The notes beneath the pieces are model-generated. The model saw only the letters and a program-made list of their open reading frames with translations, was not told where the DNA came from and ran no database searches. Both the position numbers and the translations under genes were made by a program. From Actinomycetota bacterium (lineage in GTDB: Bacteria > Actinomycetota > Actinomycetes > Actinomycetales > Microbacteriaceae): a DNA stretch of 28,387 nt. The stretch's first letter is position 1. Each line of letters starts with the position of its first letter. This document shows positions 16,665 through 23,643 of the stretch, piece after piece. The stretch covers positions 1 to 28,387 of the forward strand of contig WLGA01000003.1 of assembly GCA_009703445.1 (NCBI GenBank), given 5' to 3'.

Positions 16665-18185
16665 ATGGTTTCATTTGTTGACCAAGTGACGCTTCACCTT
16701 CGCGCGGGCGACGGAGGAGACGGTTGTGTCTCCGTTAAGCGTGAAAAGTTCAAGCCACTAGCTGGCCCTGACGGCGCCGACGGTGGCAAGGGTGGCTCAA
16801 TCAGCCTCATCTCAGACCCAAACGTCACCACCCTTCTTGATTTCCACTTCCACCCACACCGAGCTGGTGGCGATGGTGGCGATGGTGCTGGAGACTTCCG
16901 CAATGGAGCCCATGGCGAGAGCCTGGTACTTGCCGTTCCAGTCGGCACAGTTGTTAAGAATGAAAAGGGCGAACTTGTCGCCGACCTCGACGAACCAGGC
17001 ATGGAGCTCGTTGTTGCCGAGGGAGGCATCGGAGGCCTAGGAAACGCAGCTCTCTCGAGCTCGAAGCGCAAGGCTCCTGGATTCGCCCTATTCGGCGTGC
17101 CAGGATGGCGCGGAGACGTCATCCTTGAACTGAAGACTGTCGCTGACGTTGCCCTGGTTGGTTACCCAAGCGCCGGCAAGTCATCCTTGATTGCTGCGCT
17201 CAGCGCGGCACGTCCAAAGATCGCTGACTACCCATTCACTACCCTTCACCCAAACTTGGGCGTTGTGCAGGCCGGGCAGACTCGATTCACCATTGCTGAC
17301 GTGCCTGGCCTCATTGAGGGCGCTAGCGAGGGTAAGGGCCTTGGCCTAGAGTTCCTGCGCCACGTTGAGCGCTGTGCGGCACTTCTGCACGTTATTGACT
17401 GCGCAACTCTTGAACCGAACCGCGACCCGATCACTGACCTTGAGAAGATACTCAAGGAGCTTGATGCCTATGAGGTTCCAGAGGGTCAGACTCCACTTAC
17501 CGAGCGCCCGCAACTAATTGCGCTAAACAAGATCGACGTTCCAGACGCACTCGAGCTGGCTCAGTTTGTTCGTGGCGACCTCGAAGAGCGCGGATACCGT
17601 GTCTTTGAGATCTCAGCAGCTAGCCACCAGGGCCTTCGTGAACTTAACTTTGCGCTTGCCCAGCTAGTTGAGCAGGCTCGCAAGGATGCAGAAGGTGCAC
17701 CGGTTAAGCCACGCGTTCAGCTAATGCAGGCTAAGCGCGACGAGAACAAGTTCACCATCACTCGTGAAGAGGTTGGCGGCGAGGAGATCTTCCGCGTTCT
17801 CGGCCCTAAGCCAGAGCGTTGGGTTCACCAGACGAACTTTGCGAACGAAGAAGCCATTGGCTACTTGGCAGACCGTCTAGGCAAAATCGGCATGGAAACC
17901 GAACTCTTCAAGGTTGGCGCAAGCGCCGGTTCGACCGTCGTTATCGGCCCAGGCAAGGGAATCATCTTTGACTGGGAGCCAAGCATTGCGTCCGCAGGCG
18001 AGCTCATCGCTGGCCCGCGAGGCACCGATGCTCGCTTCGACATGCGTGAACGCCGCACCACCAAGGAGCGTCGCGCTACTTATACCGAACGCATGGATGC
18101 CAAGGCGGCACTTCGTGTCGAGATGCAAAAAGAGGGAGAGGCCGGAATCTGGTCAAACCCTGAGGACTTCGAAAAGGAAGACTAA
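16665..18185 (+). CDS. obgE: GTPase Obg/CgtA
   Basis: Obg is a ribosome-associated GTPase needed for late 50S assembly and stringent or stress signalling. The 506-residue protein has the glycine-rich Obg fold (1-155, several GGDGG-type repeats), then the G domain with P-loop GYPSAGKSS at 166-174, switch II DVPG at 212-215 and NKID at 288-291. An OCT domain spans about 340-430, and a charged C-terminal tail follows, as usual for actinobacterial Obg. The ATG follows a strong GAAAGGGG site. proB starts right at its stop (TAA then GTG), so obgE-proB are coupled. Confidence 0.98.
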   Translation: MVSFVDQVTLHLRAGDGGDGCVSVKREKFKPLAGPDGADGGKGGSISLISDPNVTTLLDFHFHPHRAGGDGGDGAGDFRNGAHGESLVLAVPVGTVVKNEKGELVADLDEPGMELVVAEGGIGGLGNAALSSSKRKAPGFALFGVPGWRGDVILELKTVADVALVGYPSAGKSSLIAALSAARPKIADYPFTTLHPNLGVVQAGQTRFTIADVPGLIEGASEGKGLGLEFLRHVERCAALLHVIDCATLEPNRDPITDLEKILKELDAYEVPEGQTPLTERPQLIALNKIDVPDALELAQFVRGDLEERGYRVFEISAASHQGLRELNFALAQLVEQARKDAEGAPVKPRVQLMQAKRDENKFTITREEVGGEEIFRVLGPKPERWVHQTNFANEEAIGYLADRLGKIGMETELFKVGASAGSTVVIGPGKGIIFDWEPSIASAGELIAGPRGTDARFDMRERRTTKERRATYTERMDAKAALRVEMQKEGEAGIWSNPEDFEKED

Positions 18186-18962
18186 GTGGGACTTCGAGAC
18201 AGAAGCGAACTTGCTCATGCCAAACGCGTTGTAGTCAAGGTCGGCTCTTCATCCATTAGCGGTGCAAACGAAGGCAAAATCGAGCACCTGGTTGATGCTC
18301 TTGCGTCCGCACATGCACGCGGAGTTGAAGTAATCCTTGTCTCATCTGGAGCAATCGCGACCGGTCTTCCACTCTTGAATCTGTCTGAGAAGCCTGAAGA
18401 TCTAGCGACCCAGCAAGCTTTGGCGTCTGTTGGCCAGAGCAGGTTAATTTCGCGCTATCAAGCAAGCCTTGAGCGCTACAACATCATCGCCGGTCAGGTA
18501 TTGCTTACCTCTGGCGACATGGAGGAAGAAGAGACTCGTCTAAACGCCAAGCGCGCCATGGATAAGTTGGTTTCACTTCGAGTTCTGCCAATCGTTAACG
18601 AGAACGACACGGTAGCAACCGCCGAAATCCGATTTGGAGACAACGACCGCCTAGCTGCATTGGTTGCCGTTTTGGTCGAAGCAGATGCTCTGGTTCTACT
18701 CAGCGATGTTGATGCTTTGTATGACATGCCTCCGACGAAGCCTGGTGCACAGCGCATTGAGCGCGTGGCCTTCGGAGCTGACCTTTCGGATGTTGAGGTA
18801 GGCGGAAGTAGTTCAGCTGTAGGCACCGGCGGTGCAGTCACCAAGGTCGGTGCAGCGAAGCTTGCTACCGACTCTGGCGTCAGCGTGCTGCTAACCAGCA
18901 CTGATAATGTTTCGGCTGCTCTTGAAGGGCAAGCCGTTGGCACCTGGTTCGACTCAGAATAG
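18186..18962 (+). CDS. proB: glutamate 5-kinase (no PUA domain)
   Basis: ProB phosphorylates glutamate to gamma-glutamyl phosphate, the first and feedback-controlled step of proline synthesis. The 258-residue protein has the amino-acid kinase fold: VVVKVGSSSIS near 15-25, LVSSGAIATG, the NENDTVATAEIRFGDND substrate loop near 139-155, LLSDVDALY, and GTGGAVTKVGAAKLAT. The C-terminal PUA domain of the E. coli enzyme (about 367 residues) is absent and the frame ends cleanly, so this is the kinase-only form rather than a broken gene. The GTG start touches the obgE stop, with AAGGA upstream. proA follows after 10 bases. Confidence 0.96.
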   Translation: MGLRDRSELAHAKRVVVKVGSSSISGANEGKIEHLVDALASAHARGVEVILVSSGAIATGLPLLNLSEKPEDLATQQALASVGQSRLISRYQASLERYNIIAGQVLLTSGDMEEEETRLNAKRAMDKLVSLRVLPIVNENDTVATAEIRFGDNDRLAALVAVLVEADALVLLSDVDALYDMPPTKPGAQRIERVAFGADLSDVEVGGSSSAVGTGGAVTKVGAAKLATDSGVSVLLTSTDNVSAALEGQAVGTWFDSE

Positions 18963-18972
18963 GCTGTAAATC

Positions 18973-20220
18973 ATGGCAACCGCACTAGACAAAATCTCTC
19001 TGGCTAAGAACGCTGCAAGCGCGCTGGCTCAGGCTTCAACCGCGCAAAAGAATGCAGCACTTGAAAACATTGCCAGCCTTCTACCGGCCAGAGCTTCTGA
19101 AATCATCGCGGCCAACCAGCTAGATCTCGCGCGCGGCGTTGAAAATGCTATGACTGAAAGCCTCCAGGACCGACTTCGACTCGACGAGGCGCGCATCCAA
19201 GCCATTGCCGATGCAACCCGCAAGATTGTCGGGCTTGCCGATCCAATCGGTGACGTGGTTCGCGGAATGTCTCTTCCAAACGCCTTGAAACTTACTCAGA
19301 TTCGTGTGCCGCTCGGCGTTATCGGTGTCATCTATGAGGCGCGCCCAAACGTAACCATCGACATTGCAGTATTGGCAATCAAGAGTGGCAATGCCGTGGT
19401 TCTGCGTGGCGGAAGCGCTGCTGAGAAGACCAATGCTGTTCTCGTGAAACTGCTACAGGACTCTCTCGAGCTTGCCGGCATCAACTCTGATGCTGTTCAG
19501 ACCGTGGATGAATTCGGTCGCGATGGCGGTGTCGAGATGATGCGCGCGGTTGGCCTAATCGACGTCCTGATTCCTCGCGGTGGAGCGGGTCTCATTCAGC
19601 AGGTAGTTCAGGAAGCCAAGGTTCCCGTTATTCAGACAGGCGACGGTGTCGTCCACATTTTCATCGATGAAACTGCCCGTGTTGACTGGGCTGTCGAGAT
19701 TGCTCACAACGCAAAGGTCCAGCGCCCGAGCGTCTGCAACGCTGTTGAGACGCTTCTAATCCACGAAAATGCAGTTGAGCGTGTTCTGCCTGCAGTGCTT
19801 GATCGTCTGGCAGAATCCGGCGTCACCATCCATGGTGATCAAGCGACCCAGGATAACTTCTTTGCCGCGGTTCCAGCCACCGATGAATCATGGTCGACCG
19901 AATATCACGACCTTGACATCTCGGTCAAAGTGGTCGAGAACCTGGATGAGGCACTTGCTCACATCGCTAAGTATTCGACTAAGCACACCGAGTCGATCAT
20001 CACCGAGAGCGTCGAGAATGCAGAACGCTTCCTAAACGAAGTCGACTCTTCTACCGTGATGGTCAACGCTTCGACGCGCTTCACCGACGGTGGCGAGTTC
20101 GGCTTCGGAGCCGAAGTTGGCATCTCTACTCAAAAGCTGCACGCACGAGGCCCTATGGGTCTGCTTGAGCTAACGAGCACCAAGTGGCTCGTGCGTGGCT
20201 CGGGCCAGGTCCGCGCCTAG
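18973..20220 (+). CDS. proA: glutamate-5-semialdehyde dehydrogenase (gamma-glutamyl phosphate reductase)
   Basis: ProA reduces gamma-glutamyl phosphate with NADPH to glutamate semialdehyde, which cyclises toward proline. The 415-residue protein is normal length. The RVPLGVIGVIYEARPNVTIDIA segment and GGSAAEKTNAVL are family signatures, the catalytic cysteine is C255 in QRPSVCNAVETLLIH, and the C-terminus has ELTSTKWLVRGSGQVR. It follows proB by 10 bases with only a weak ribosome site. ProC is not in the window. Confidence 0.98.
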   Translation: MATALDKISLAKNAASALAQASTAQKNAALENIASLLPARASEIIAANQLDLARGVENAMTESLQDRLRLDEARIQAIADATRKIVGLADPIGDVVRGMSLPNALKLTQIRVPLGVIGVIYEARPNVTIDIAVLAIKSGNAVVLRGGSAAEKTNAVLVKLLQDSLELAGINSDAVQTVDEFGRDGGVEMMRAVGLIDVLIPRGGAGLIQQVVQEAKVPVIQTGDGVVHIFIDETARVDWAVEIAHNAKVQRPSVCNAVETLLIHENAVERVLPAVLDRLAESGVTIHGDQATQDNFFAAVPATDESWSTEYHDLDISVKVVENLDEALAHIAKYSTKHTESIITESVENAERFLNEVDSSTVMVNASTRFTDGGEFGFGAEVGISTQKLHARGPMGLLELTSTKWLVRGSGQVRA

Positions 20221-20268
20221 TTTTCGCTATTTCTGAGTTATTCTTTAGTTAAGTTTTTAGGAGAAAAA

Positions 20269-20448
20269 ATGATTTCAAGCATCCTCGCTTCAGCAGAAGA
20301 AGCACACGTACAGTTGCCTTTCCCGTCTGTGTTTTTCGGAGTTATTGGAATCAGCGTTTTCATTCTTCTAGGTCTAATCACCTTCTCTTACCGCGATGTT
20401 GCGAACCGTCACGACCACAAGTCGGGCAACAACAACGCTCACCACTAA
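20269..20448 (+). CDS. small conserved-context membrane protein, 59 residues
   Basis: A complete short frame starts with ATG behind a strong TTAGGAG site and ends with TAA before nadD. The protein opens with a short polar stretch (MISSILASAEEAHVQLPFPS), has one membrane helix at about 20-42 (VFFGVIGISVFILLGLITFS), and ends with a hydrophilic tail YRDVANRHDHKSGNNNAHH that holds four histidines. I assign no function. Its ribosome site, separation from both neighbours and hydrophobic profile argue that it is real, and I recall short membrane proteins of this shape between proA and nadD in related Actinobacteria. The tail is probably cytoplasmic by the positive-inside rule. Confidence 0.75.
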   Translation: MISSILASAEEAHVQLPFPSVFFGVIGISVFILLGLITFSYRDVANRHDHKSGNNNAHH

Positions 20449-20467
20449 GCCCAGCTAGCTGTCCGGC

Positions 20468-21049
20468 ATGAGCAGGCTTGGGGTGATGGGTGGAACATTC
20501 GACCCGATTCACAACGGACACTTGGTCGCTGCCAGTGAAGTAGCTGCTGCACTCAACCTGGACGAGGTTTTGTTCGTTCCAACTGGTCAACCTTGGCAAA
20601 AGGACGGCGTTACTCCCACCTCTGACCGCTATCTGATGACCGAAATCGCCACTGCCGCGAACCCACGATTTAAGGTCAGCACCATTGACATTGACCGTAG
20701 CGGTCCGACTTATACCGTCGACACATTGCGTGATCTCAAAGCCGCCTACCCGGATGCCGAACTGTTCTTCATCACTGGCGCAGACGCGGTCACCGCAATA
20801 GCCGGGTGGAAAGACTCCGAGGAGCTCTGGGGCTTGGCGCAGTTCGTCGCTGTCACGCGGCCTGGGCACCAGCTTGATCTTCCGGCAGCGCCCGAAGGCG
20901 CTATCCAAGTTCTGGAAATCCCGGCTCTGGCTATTTCTTCAACAGACATTCGCGAGCGTGTGTCAGAAGGCAAGCCGATTTGGTATCTGGTTCCAGACGG
21001 TATCGTTCAGTTCATTGCAAAGCACGGTCTATACGGAGGCGTAAAGTGA
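20468..21049 (+). CDS. nadD: nicotinate-nucleotide adenylyltransferase
   Basis: NadD adenylylates nicotinate mononucleotide to deamido-NAD, a required step of NAD synthesis. The 193-residue protein has the nucleotidyltransferase signature GGTFDPIHNGH with H15 and H18, a central FFITGADAV segment, and the ISSTDIRERVSEGKPIWYLVP motif near its C-terminus. The ATG gives the usual N-terminus just ahead of the first strand, though no clear ribosome site precedes it. The stop overlaps the GTG of the next gene (GTGA). Confidence 0.97.
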   Translation: MSRLGVMGGTFDPIHNGHLVAASEVAAALNLDEVLFVPTGQPWQKDGVTPTSDRYLMTEIATAANPRFKVSTIDIDRSGPTYTVDTLRDLKAAYPDAELFFITGADAVTAIAGWKDSEELWGLAQFVAVTRPGHQLDLPAAPEGAIQVLEIPALAISSTDIRERVSEGKPIWYLVPDGIVQFIAKHGLYGGVK

Positions 21050-21525
21050 CCGAATTTCAGAGCCGCCGAGAGCTCCGTGAGGCAGAGCGACAGGGTCTAG
21101 TTCCTAAACCTGAGCAAGTCTTCGACTTACCGACCGGTTCAATTCGTTTGCCGGAGCCAAGTGAAATGTTGACGCGCAAGCGCATCCGTGAAATGGAGCG
21201 CGAAGGCCTACTGGACCCACTTACTGGTTCTGTGCCGGTCGCAGGAGCAGCCGAGGCCGAAGAAACCGTTGAGGAGCAGCGCGCCTACGACGAAGTAATG
21301 GCCGAGACCGAGGAGCCGATCACTTCGAGCATTTCAGCCGTTGTTGCACCTGCTGCTCCAGTGGCAAATTCAGTGCCAGCCCCCGTGGCTGCCACCGATA
21401 TTTTCCACAGCATGGCCGTTGACCCTAATGCTCGAAAGCCCAAGATCGGCATAGTTATTGCCGTCATTCTGGTGCTTTTGGGTGGAGCAGGCGCTGCAGC
21501 GTATATGCTTGGTATCTTCAAGTAA
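21046..21525 (+). CDS. membrane-anchored protein of unknown function between nadD and rsfS
   Basis: This 159-residue protein starts at a GTG that overlaps the nadD stop (GTGA), with ACGGAGG upstream. It has a cytoplasmic-looking N-terminus with two copies of a basic/acidic helix motif, SRRELREAERQGL near 5-17 and TRKRIREMEREGL near 43-55, each followed by a Pro/Leu/Thr-Gly stretch. Then come an acidic segment (EAEETVEEQRAYDE), an Ala/Pro/Val linker, and a single C-terminal membrane helix (about 133-156) ending LGIFK. I do not recognise a catalytic motif. Tail-anchored topology with a repeated charged motif suggests a binding or scaffold role, but that is inference. Position between nadD and rsfS is common for such proteins in Actinobacteria. 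Confidence 0.8.
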   Translation: MTEFQSRRELREAERQGLVPKPEQVFDLPTGSIRLPEPSEMLTRKRIREMEREGLLDPLTGSVPVAGAAEAEETVEEQRAYDEVMAETEEPITSSISAVVAPAAPVANSVPAPVAATDIFHSMAVDPNARKPKIGIVIAVILVLLGGAGAAAYMLGIFK

Positions 21526-21538
21526 AACTAAGGATCTC

Positions 21539-21907
21539 GTGACTGCAACCCCTAAAGCCATCCAGGTAACAAACATCGCCGCCAACGCAGCAGCCGACAA
21601 ATTGGCTGAGAACCTCGTAGCTCTCGACGTTACTGCCGTCATGCCTTTGACCGATGTGTTCCTACTCGCCTCTGGCCGCACCGAGCGTCAGGTAGCAGCA
21701 ATCGCTGATGGCATCGAAGAGAAGATGCTTGAGAACGGTTACAAGTTGCTTCACCGCGAAGGTAAGACCACCGGTCGCTGGATTTTGCTCGACTTCGGAG
21801 ATGTTATCTGCCACGTCATGCACGAGGAAGACCGCATGTACTACTCGCTAGAGCGCCTATACAGCGATCAGCCAATCGTAAAACTAGATGTAGTTACACA
21901 GGCATAA
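21539..21907 (+). CDS. rsfS: ribosomal silencing factor RsfS (Iojap/YbeB family)
   Basis: RsfS binds ribosomal protein L14 and blocks joining of the 30S and 50S subunits, lowering translation in stationary phase or starvation. I start it at the GTG at 21539, with AAGGA five bases upstream, giving 122 residues, normal for the family. Family signatures are DVTAVMPLTDVFLLASGRTERQVAAIADGIEE and the C-terminal GRWILLDFGDVICHVMHEEDRMYYSLERLY. It is the last protein gene of the obgE-to-rsfS run, and tRNA-Ala lies 38 bases beyond. Confidence 0.96.
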   Translation: MTATPKAIQVTNIAANAAADKLAENLVALDVTAVMPLTDVFLLASGRTERQVAAIADGIEEKMLENGYKLLHREGKTTGRWILLDFGDVICHVMHEEDRMYYSLERLYSDQPIVKLDVVTQA

Positions 21908-21915
21908 ATCTGTTG

Positions 21916-21921
21916 TAAACT
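21916..21921 (+). promoter_or_regulatory. possible -10 box for tRNA-Ala
   Basis: TAAACT fits TAnnnT and lies about 24 bases before the mature tRNA 5' end. A poor -35 candidate, TTACAC, lies 16 bases upstream inside the end of rsfS. A small hairpin, GTTGC-CTCG-GCAAC at 21928-21941, falls in the predicted precursor leader. Confidence 0.35.
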
Positions 21922-21945
21922 TGGACGGTTGCCTCGGCAACAAAC

Positions 21946-22018
21946 GGGCCCGTGGCGCAGCTGGTAGCGCACCTGCATGGCATGCAGGGGGTCAGGGGTT
22001 CAAATCCCCTCGGGTCCA
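21946..22018 (+). tRNA. tRNA-Ala, anticodon GGC
   Basis: The 73-base gene folds into a full cloverleaf: acceptor GGGCCCG with CGGGTCC (one G-T pair), D arm GCGC...GCGC, anticodon stem CCTGC/GCAGG with loop ATGGCAT (anticodon GGC, reading GCC), and T arm AGGGG-TTCAAAT-CCCCT with discriminator A. The terminal CCA is not fully encoded: the discriminator is followed by CAA. It decodes the alanine codon GCC. Confidence 0.97.
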
Positions 22019-22024
22019 CAATGA

Positions 22025-22055
22025 AAATCCTCGCTCAGGCGAGGATTTCTTGTTT
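22025..22055 (+). terminator. terminator after tRNA-Ala, likely bidirectional
   Basis: AAATCCTCGC (22025-22034) and GCGAGGATTT (22039-22048) form a perfect ten-pair stem with a TCAG loop, followed by CTTGTTT. The far end touches the stop codon of the minus-strand DUF167 gene, so the same hairpin can end transcription from both sides. Confidence 0.8.
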
Positions 22056-22278
22056 AAAGGTCAACGCCGATGCGTTTGATGCGCGAGGTGAAGCCCGCTT
22101 CGATTGTGATGCGCGACTTCGATACTCCGAAGTGCTTGGCGAGGATCTCGACGAGGCCTTCGTTGGCAGCCCCATCCACCGCCCTTTGCTGCAGGTATAC
22201 GGTCAGTGAGCCATCTTCGACAGGCTCTACCAAAGGGCCCTTCTTTGAGCCGGGTTTGACTCTTACCGTTATTCGCAC
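22054..22278 (-). CDS. DUF167 (YggU) family protein
   Basis: This 74-residue protein matches the DUF167/YggU family: ITVRVKPGSKKG at the start, AVDGAANEGLVEILAKHFGVSKSRITIEAGFTSRIKRI in the second half. Structures of the family are known, but the biochemical role is not. The start is GTG with only a distant GAGAGAAG upstream. It is transcribed divergently from deoC across 32 bases, so their promoters overlap, and its TAA lies in the T-tract of the tRNA-Ala terminator. Confidence 0.88.
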   Translation of the reverse strand: MRITVRVKPGSKKGPLVEPVEDGSLTVYLQQRAVDGAANEGLVEILAKHFGVSKSRITIEAGFTSRIKRIGVDL

Positions 22279-22298
22279 TGGTCAATCTTCTCTCGACT

Positions 22299-22304
22299 TA
22301 GACT
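22299..22304 (+). promoter_or_regulatory. -10 element for leaderless deoC
   Basis: TAGACT ends six bases before the deoC ATG, so transcription should start at or next to the A of ATG. No Shine-Dalgarno is present. The same hexamer serves as the -10 in the well-formed rplU promoter of this window. No good -35 is seen. Confidence 0.55.
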
Positions 22305-22310
22305 GAACTT

Positions 22311-23006
22311 ATGAGAAAGACATACCGCGGCTACACCCTCGAGCAAGTAGCAAAGACCATCGACCATTCAATCCTTAAGCCAGACTTTACTGACGGCGAT
22401 GTGCGTGCTGGCGCCGAGCTTGCACTGAAATACAACACGGCCTCGTATTGCATCCGACCAATGGATGTTGCCCCGGCCGCAGAGATTCTCGCTGGCAGCG
22501 ATGTGCACGTCTGCACGGTCATTGGTTTCCCTCACGGATCTTCAACCACGGCGGTCAAGGAGTTCGAGACTGCAGACGCGATCAAGAACGGCGCCGTTGA
22601 GATTGACATGGTCATAAACGTGTCTGCCCTCCTATCTGGAGACTACGACTATGTCGAGCAGGACATCCGTGCCGTTGTTGATGTGGCACACGCGGCCGGT
22701 GCTTCGGTGAAGGTTATTTTCGAAACCGCATACCTGAATGACGAACTAATCGTAAAGGCGTGCGAGTTGTCTGAAGCGGCGGGCGCTGATTACGTCAAGA
22801 CTTCGACCGGTTTCGCGAGCGAAGGCGCTACCCTCCACAACGTGAAGCTAATGAAGGCTACCGTCGGCGATCGCCTCAAGGTCAAATCCTCTGGTGGCGT
22901 TAGAACCCTAGACCAACTGATTGATTACATGGATGCTGGTGTCACACGCTCCGGTTGTTCGGCTACCCAGCAGGTTCTAGAAGAGTTCATCGCAAAGGCT
23001 CAGTAG
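22311..23006 (+). CDS. deoC: deoxyribose-phosphate aldolase
   Basis: DeoC splits 2-deoxyribose 5-phosphate into glyceraldehyde 3-phosphate and acetaldehyde, letting the cell use deoxynucleosides as carbon. The 231-residue class I aldolase has the Schiff-base lysine K163 in YVKTSTGF and the second catalytic lysine K192 in KVKSSGGVR. The IDHSILKPD start and CTVIGFPHG, VEIDMVINV segments are also typical. No other deo gene (deoA, deoB, deoD) is nearby. The alpha/beta hydrolase gene begins four bases after its stop, suggesting a two-gene unit. Confidence 0.97.
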   Translation: MRKTYRGYTLEQVAKTIDHSILKPDFTDGDVRAGAELALKYNTASYCIRPMDVAPAAEILAGSDVHVCTVIGFPHGSSTTAVKEFETADAIKNGAVEIDMVINVSALLSGDYDYVEQDIRAVVDVAHAAGASVKVIFETAYLNDELIVKACELSEAAGADYVKTSTGFASEGATLHNVKLMKATVGDRLKVKSSGGVRTLDQLIDYMDAGVTRSGCSATQQVLEEFIAKAQ

Positions 23007-23010
23007 AGCA

Positions 23011-23643
23011 ATGGCAATCAACCCGAACGACATTAGCCGCCCGCATGTTTGGCGACCGGCAGCGGAGCCCGCGACTGCGAAAACCCTGCTTCTGTTGCAC
23101 GGTTCGGGGGCGGACGAGCACGACCTTTTGCCTTTAGGCAAGTTGCTAGGCCCAACCGCAAACCTTCTTTCGCCTAGAGGTCTGGTGCGTGTTGATGGAG
23201 CCAACCGATTCTTTCTCAGGAATGACGACGGAACCTTCGTCGAGGATGACATCGTCAAGAACTCTGGCGAGTTAGCTGAGTTTCTTTGGGCTGCCTCGGG
23301 GGAGTACGGGTTTGACGCAAACAATGTTTATGCTGTCGGTTTCTCAAACGGAGCAAATGCGGCAGGAGCGTTGCTTCTGCTTCAGCCGGATTCGGTGCGG
23401 GGAATCATCGCATTCGGCACGACCAAGTCGTTTGAGCGCACCCCTTTCAAAAAAGTTCCAGACTTAACTGGAAAGCGAGTCTGGATTGCTAATGGCGTTC
23501 AAGATCACTATTCGCCGCCAGAGCGCACGGCTTCGATGATCGAAGAATTCGAATCATTGGGTGCAACCGTTTCGTTGAGGATGCAGCCCGGAGGCCACAC
23601 GATTAGCCCGCAGCACGTTCGAGAAATTGCGGCCGAGCTTTAG
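23011..23643 (+). CDS. alpha/beta hydrolase (carboxylesterase/phospholipase family)
   Basis: This 210-residue serine hydrolase belongs to the small esterase group that includes YpfH and MhqD-like proteins. The oxyanion segment is LLLHGSGADEHDLLPL near 27-42. The catalytic triad reads S112 in GFSNGAN, D165 in NGVQDHY, and H196 in GGHTIS. No signal peptide is seen, so it is cytoplasmic. The substrate is unknown. Its last 41 bases overlap the end of dnaE2 on the other strand. It is probably cotranscribed with deoC. Confidence 0.9.
   Translation: MAINPNDISRPHVWRPAAEPATAKTLLLLHGSGADEHDLLPLGKLLGPTANLLSPRGLVRVDGANRFFLRNDDGTFVEDDIVKNSGELAEFLWAASGEYGFDANNVYAVGFSNGANAAGALLLLQPDSVRGIIAFGTTKSFERTPFKKVPDLTGKRVWIANGVQDHYSPPERTASMIEEFESLGATVSLRMQPGGHTISPQHVREIAAEL

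Noticed and set aside
20378..20908. 176-residue minus-strand open frame
   Set aside because: It is antisense to nadD and the 59-residue gene, with an irregular composition.
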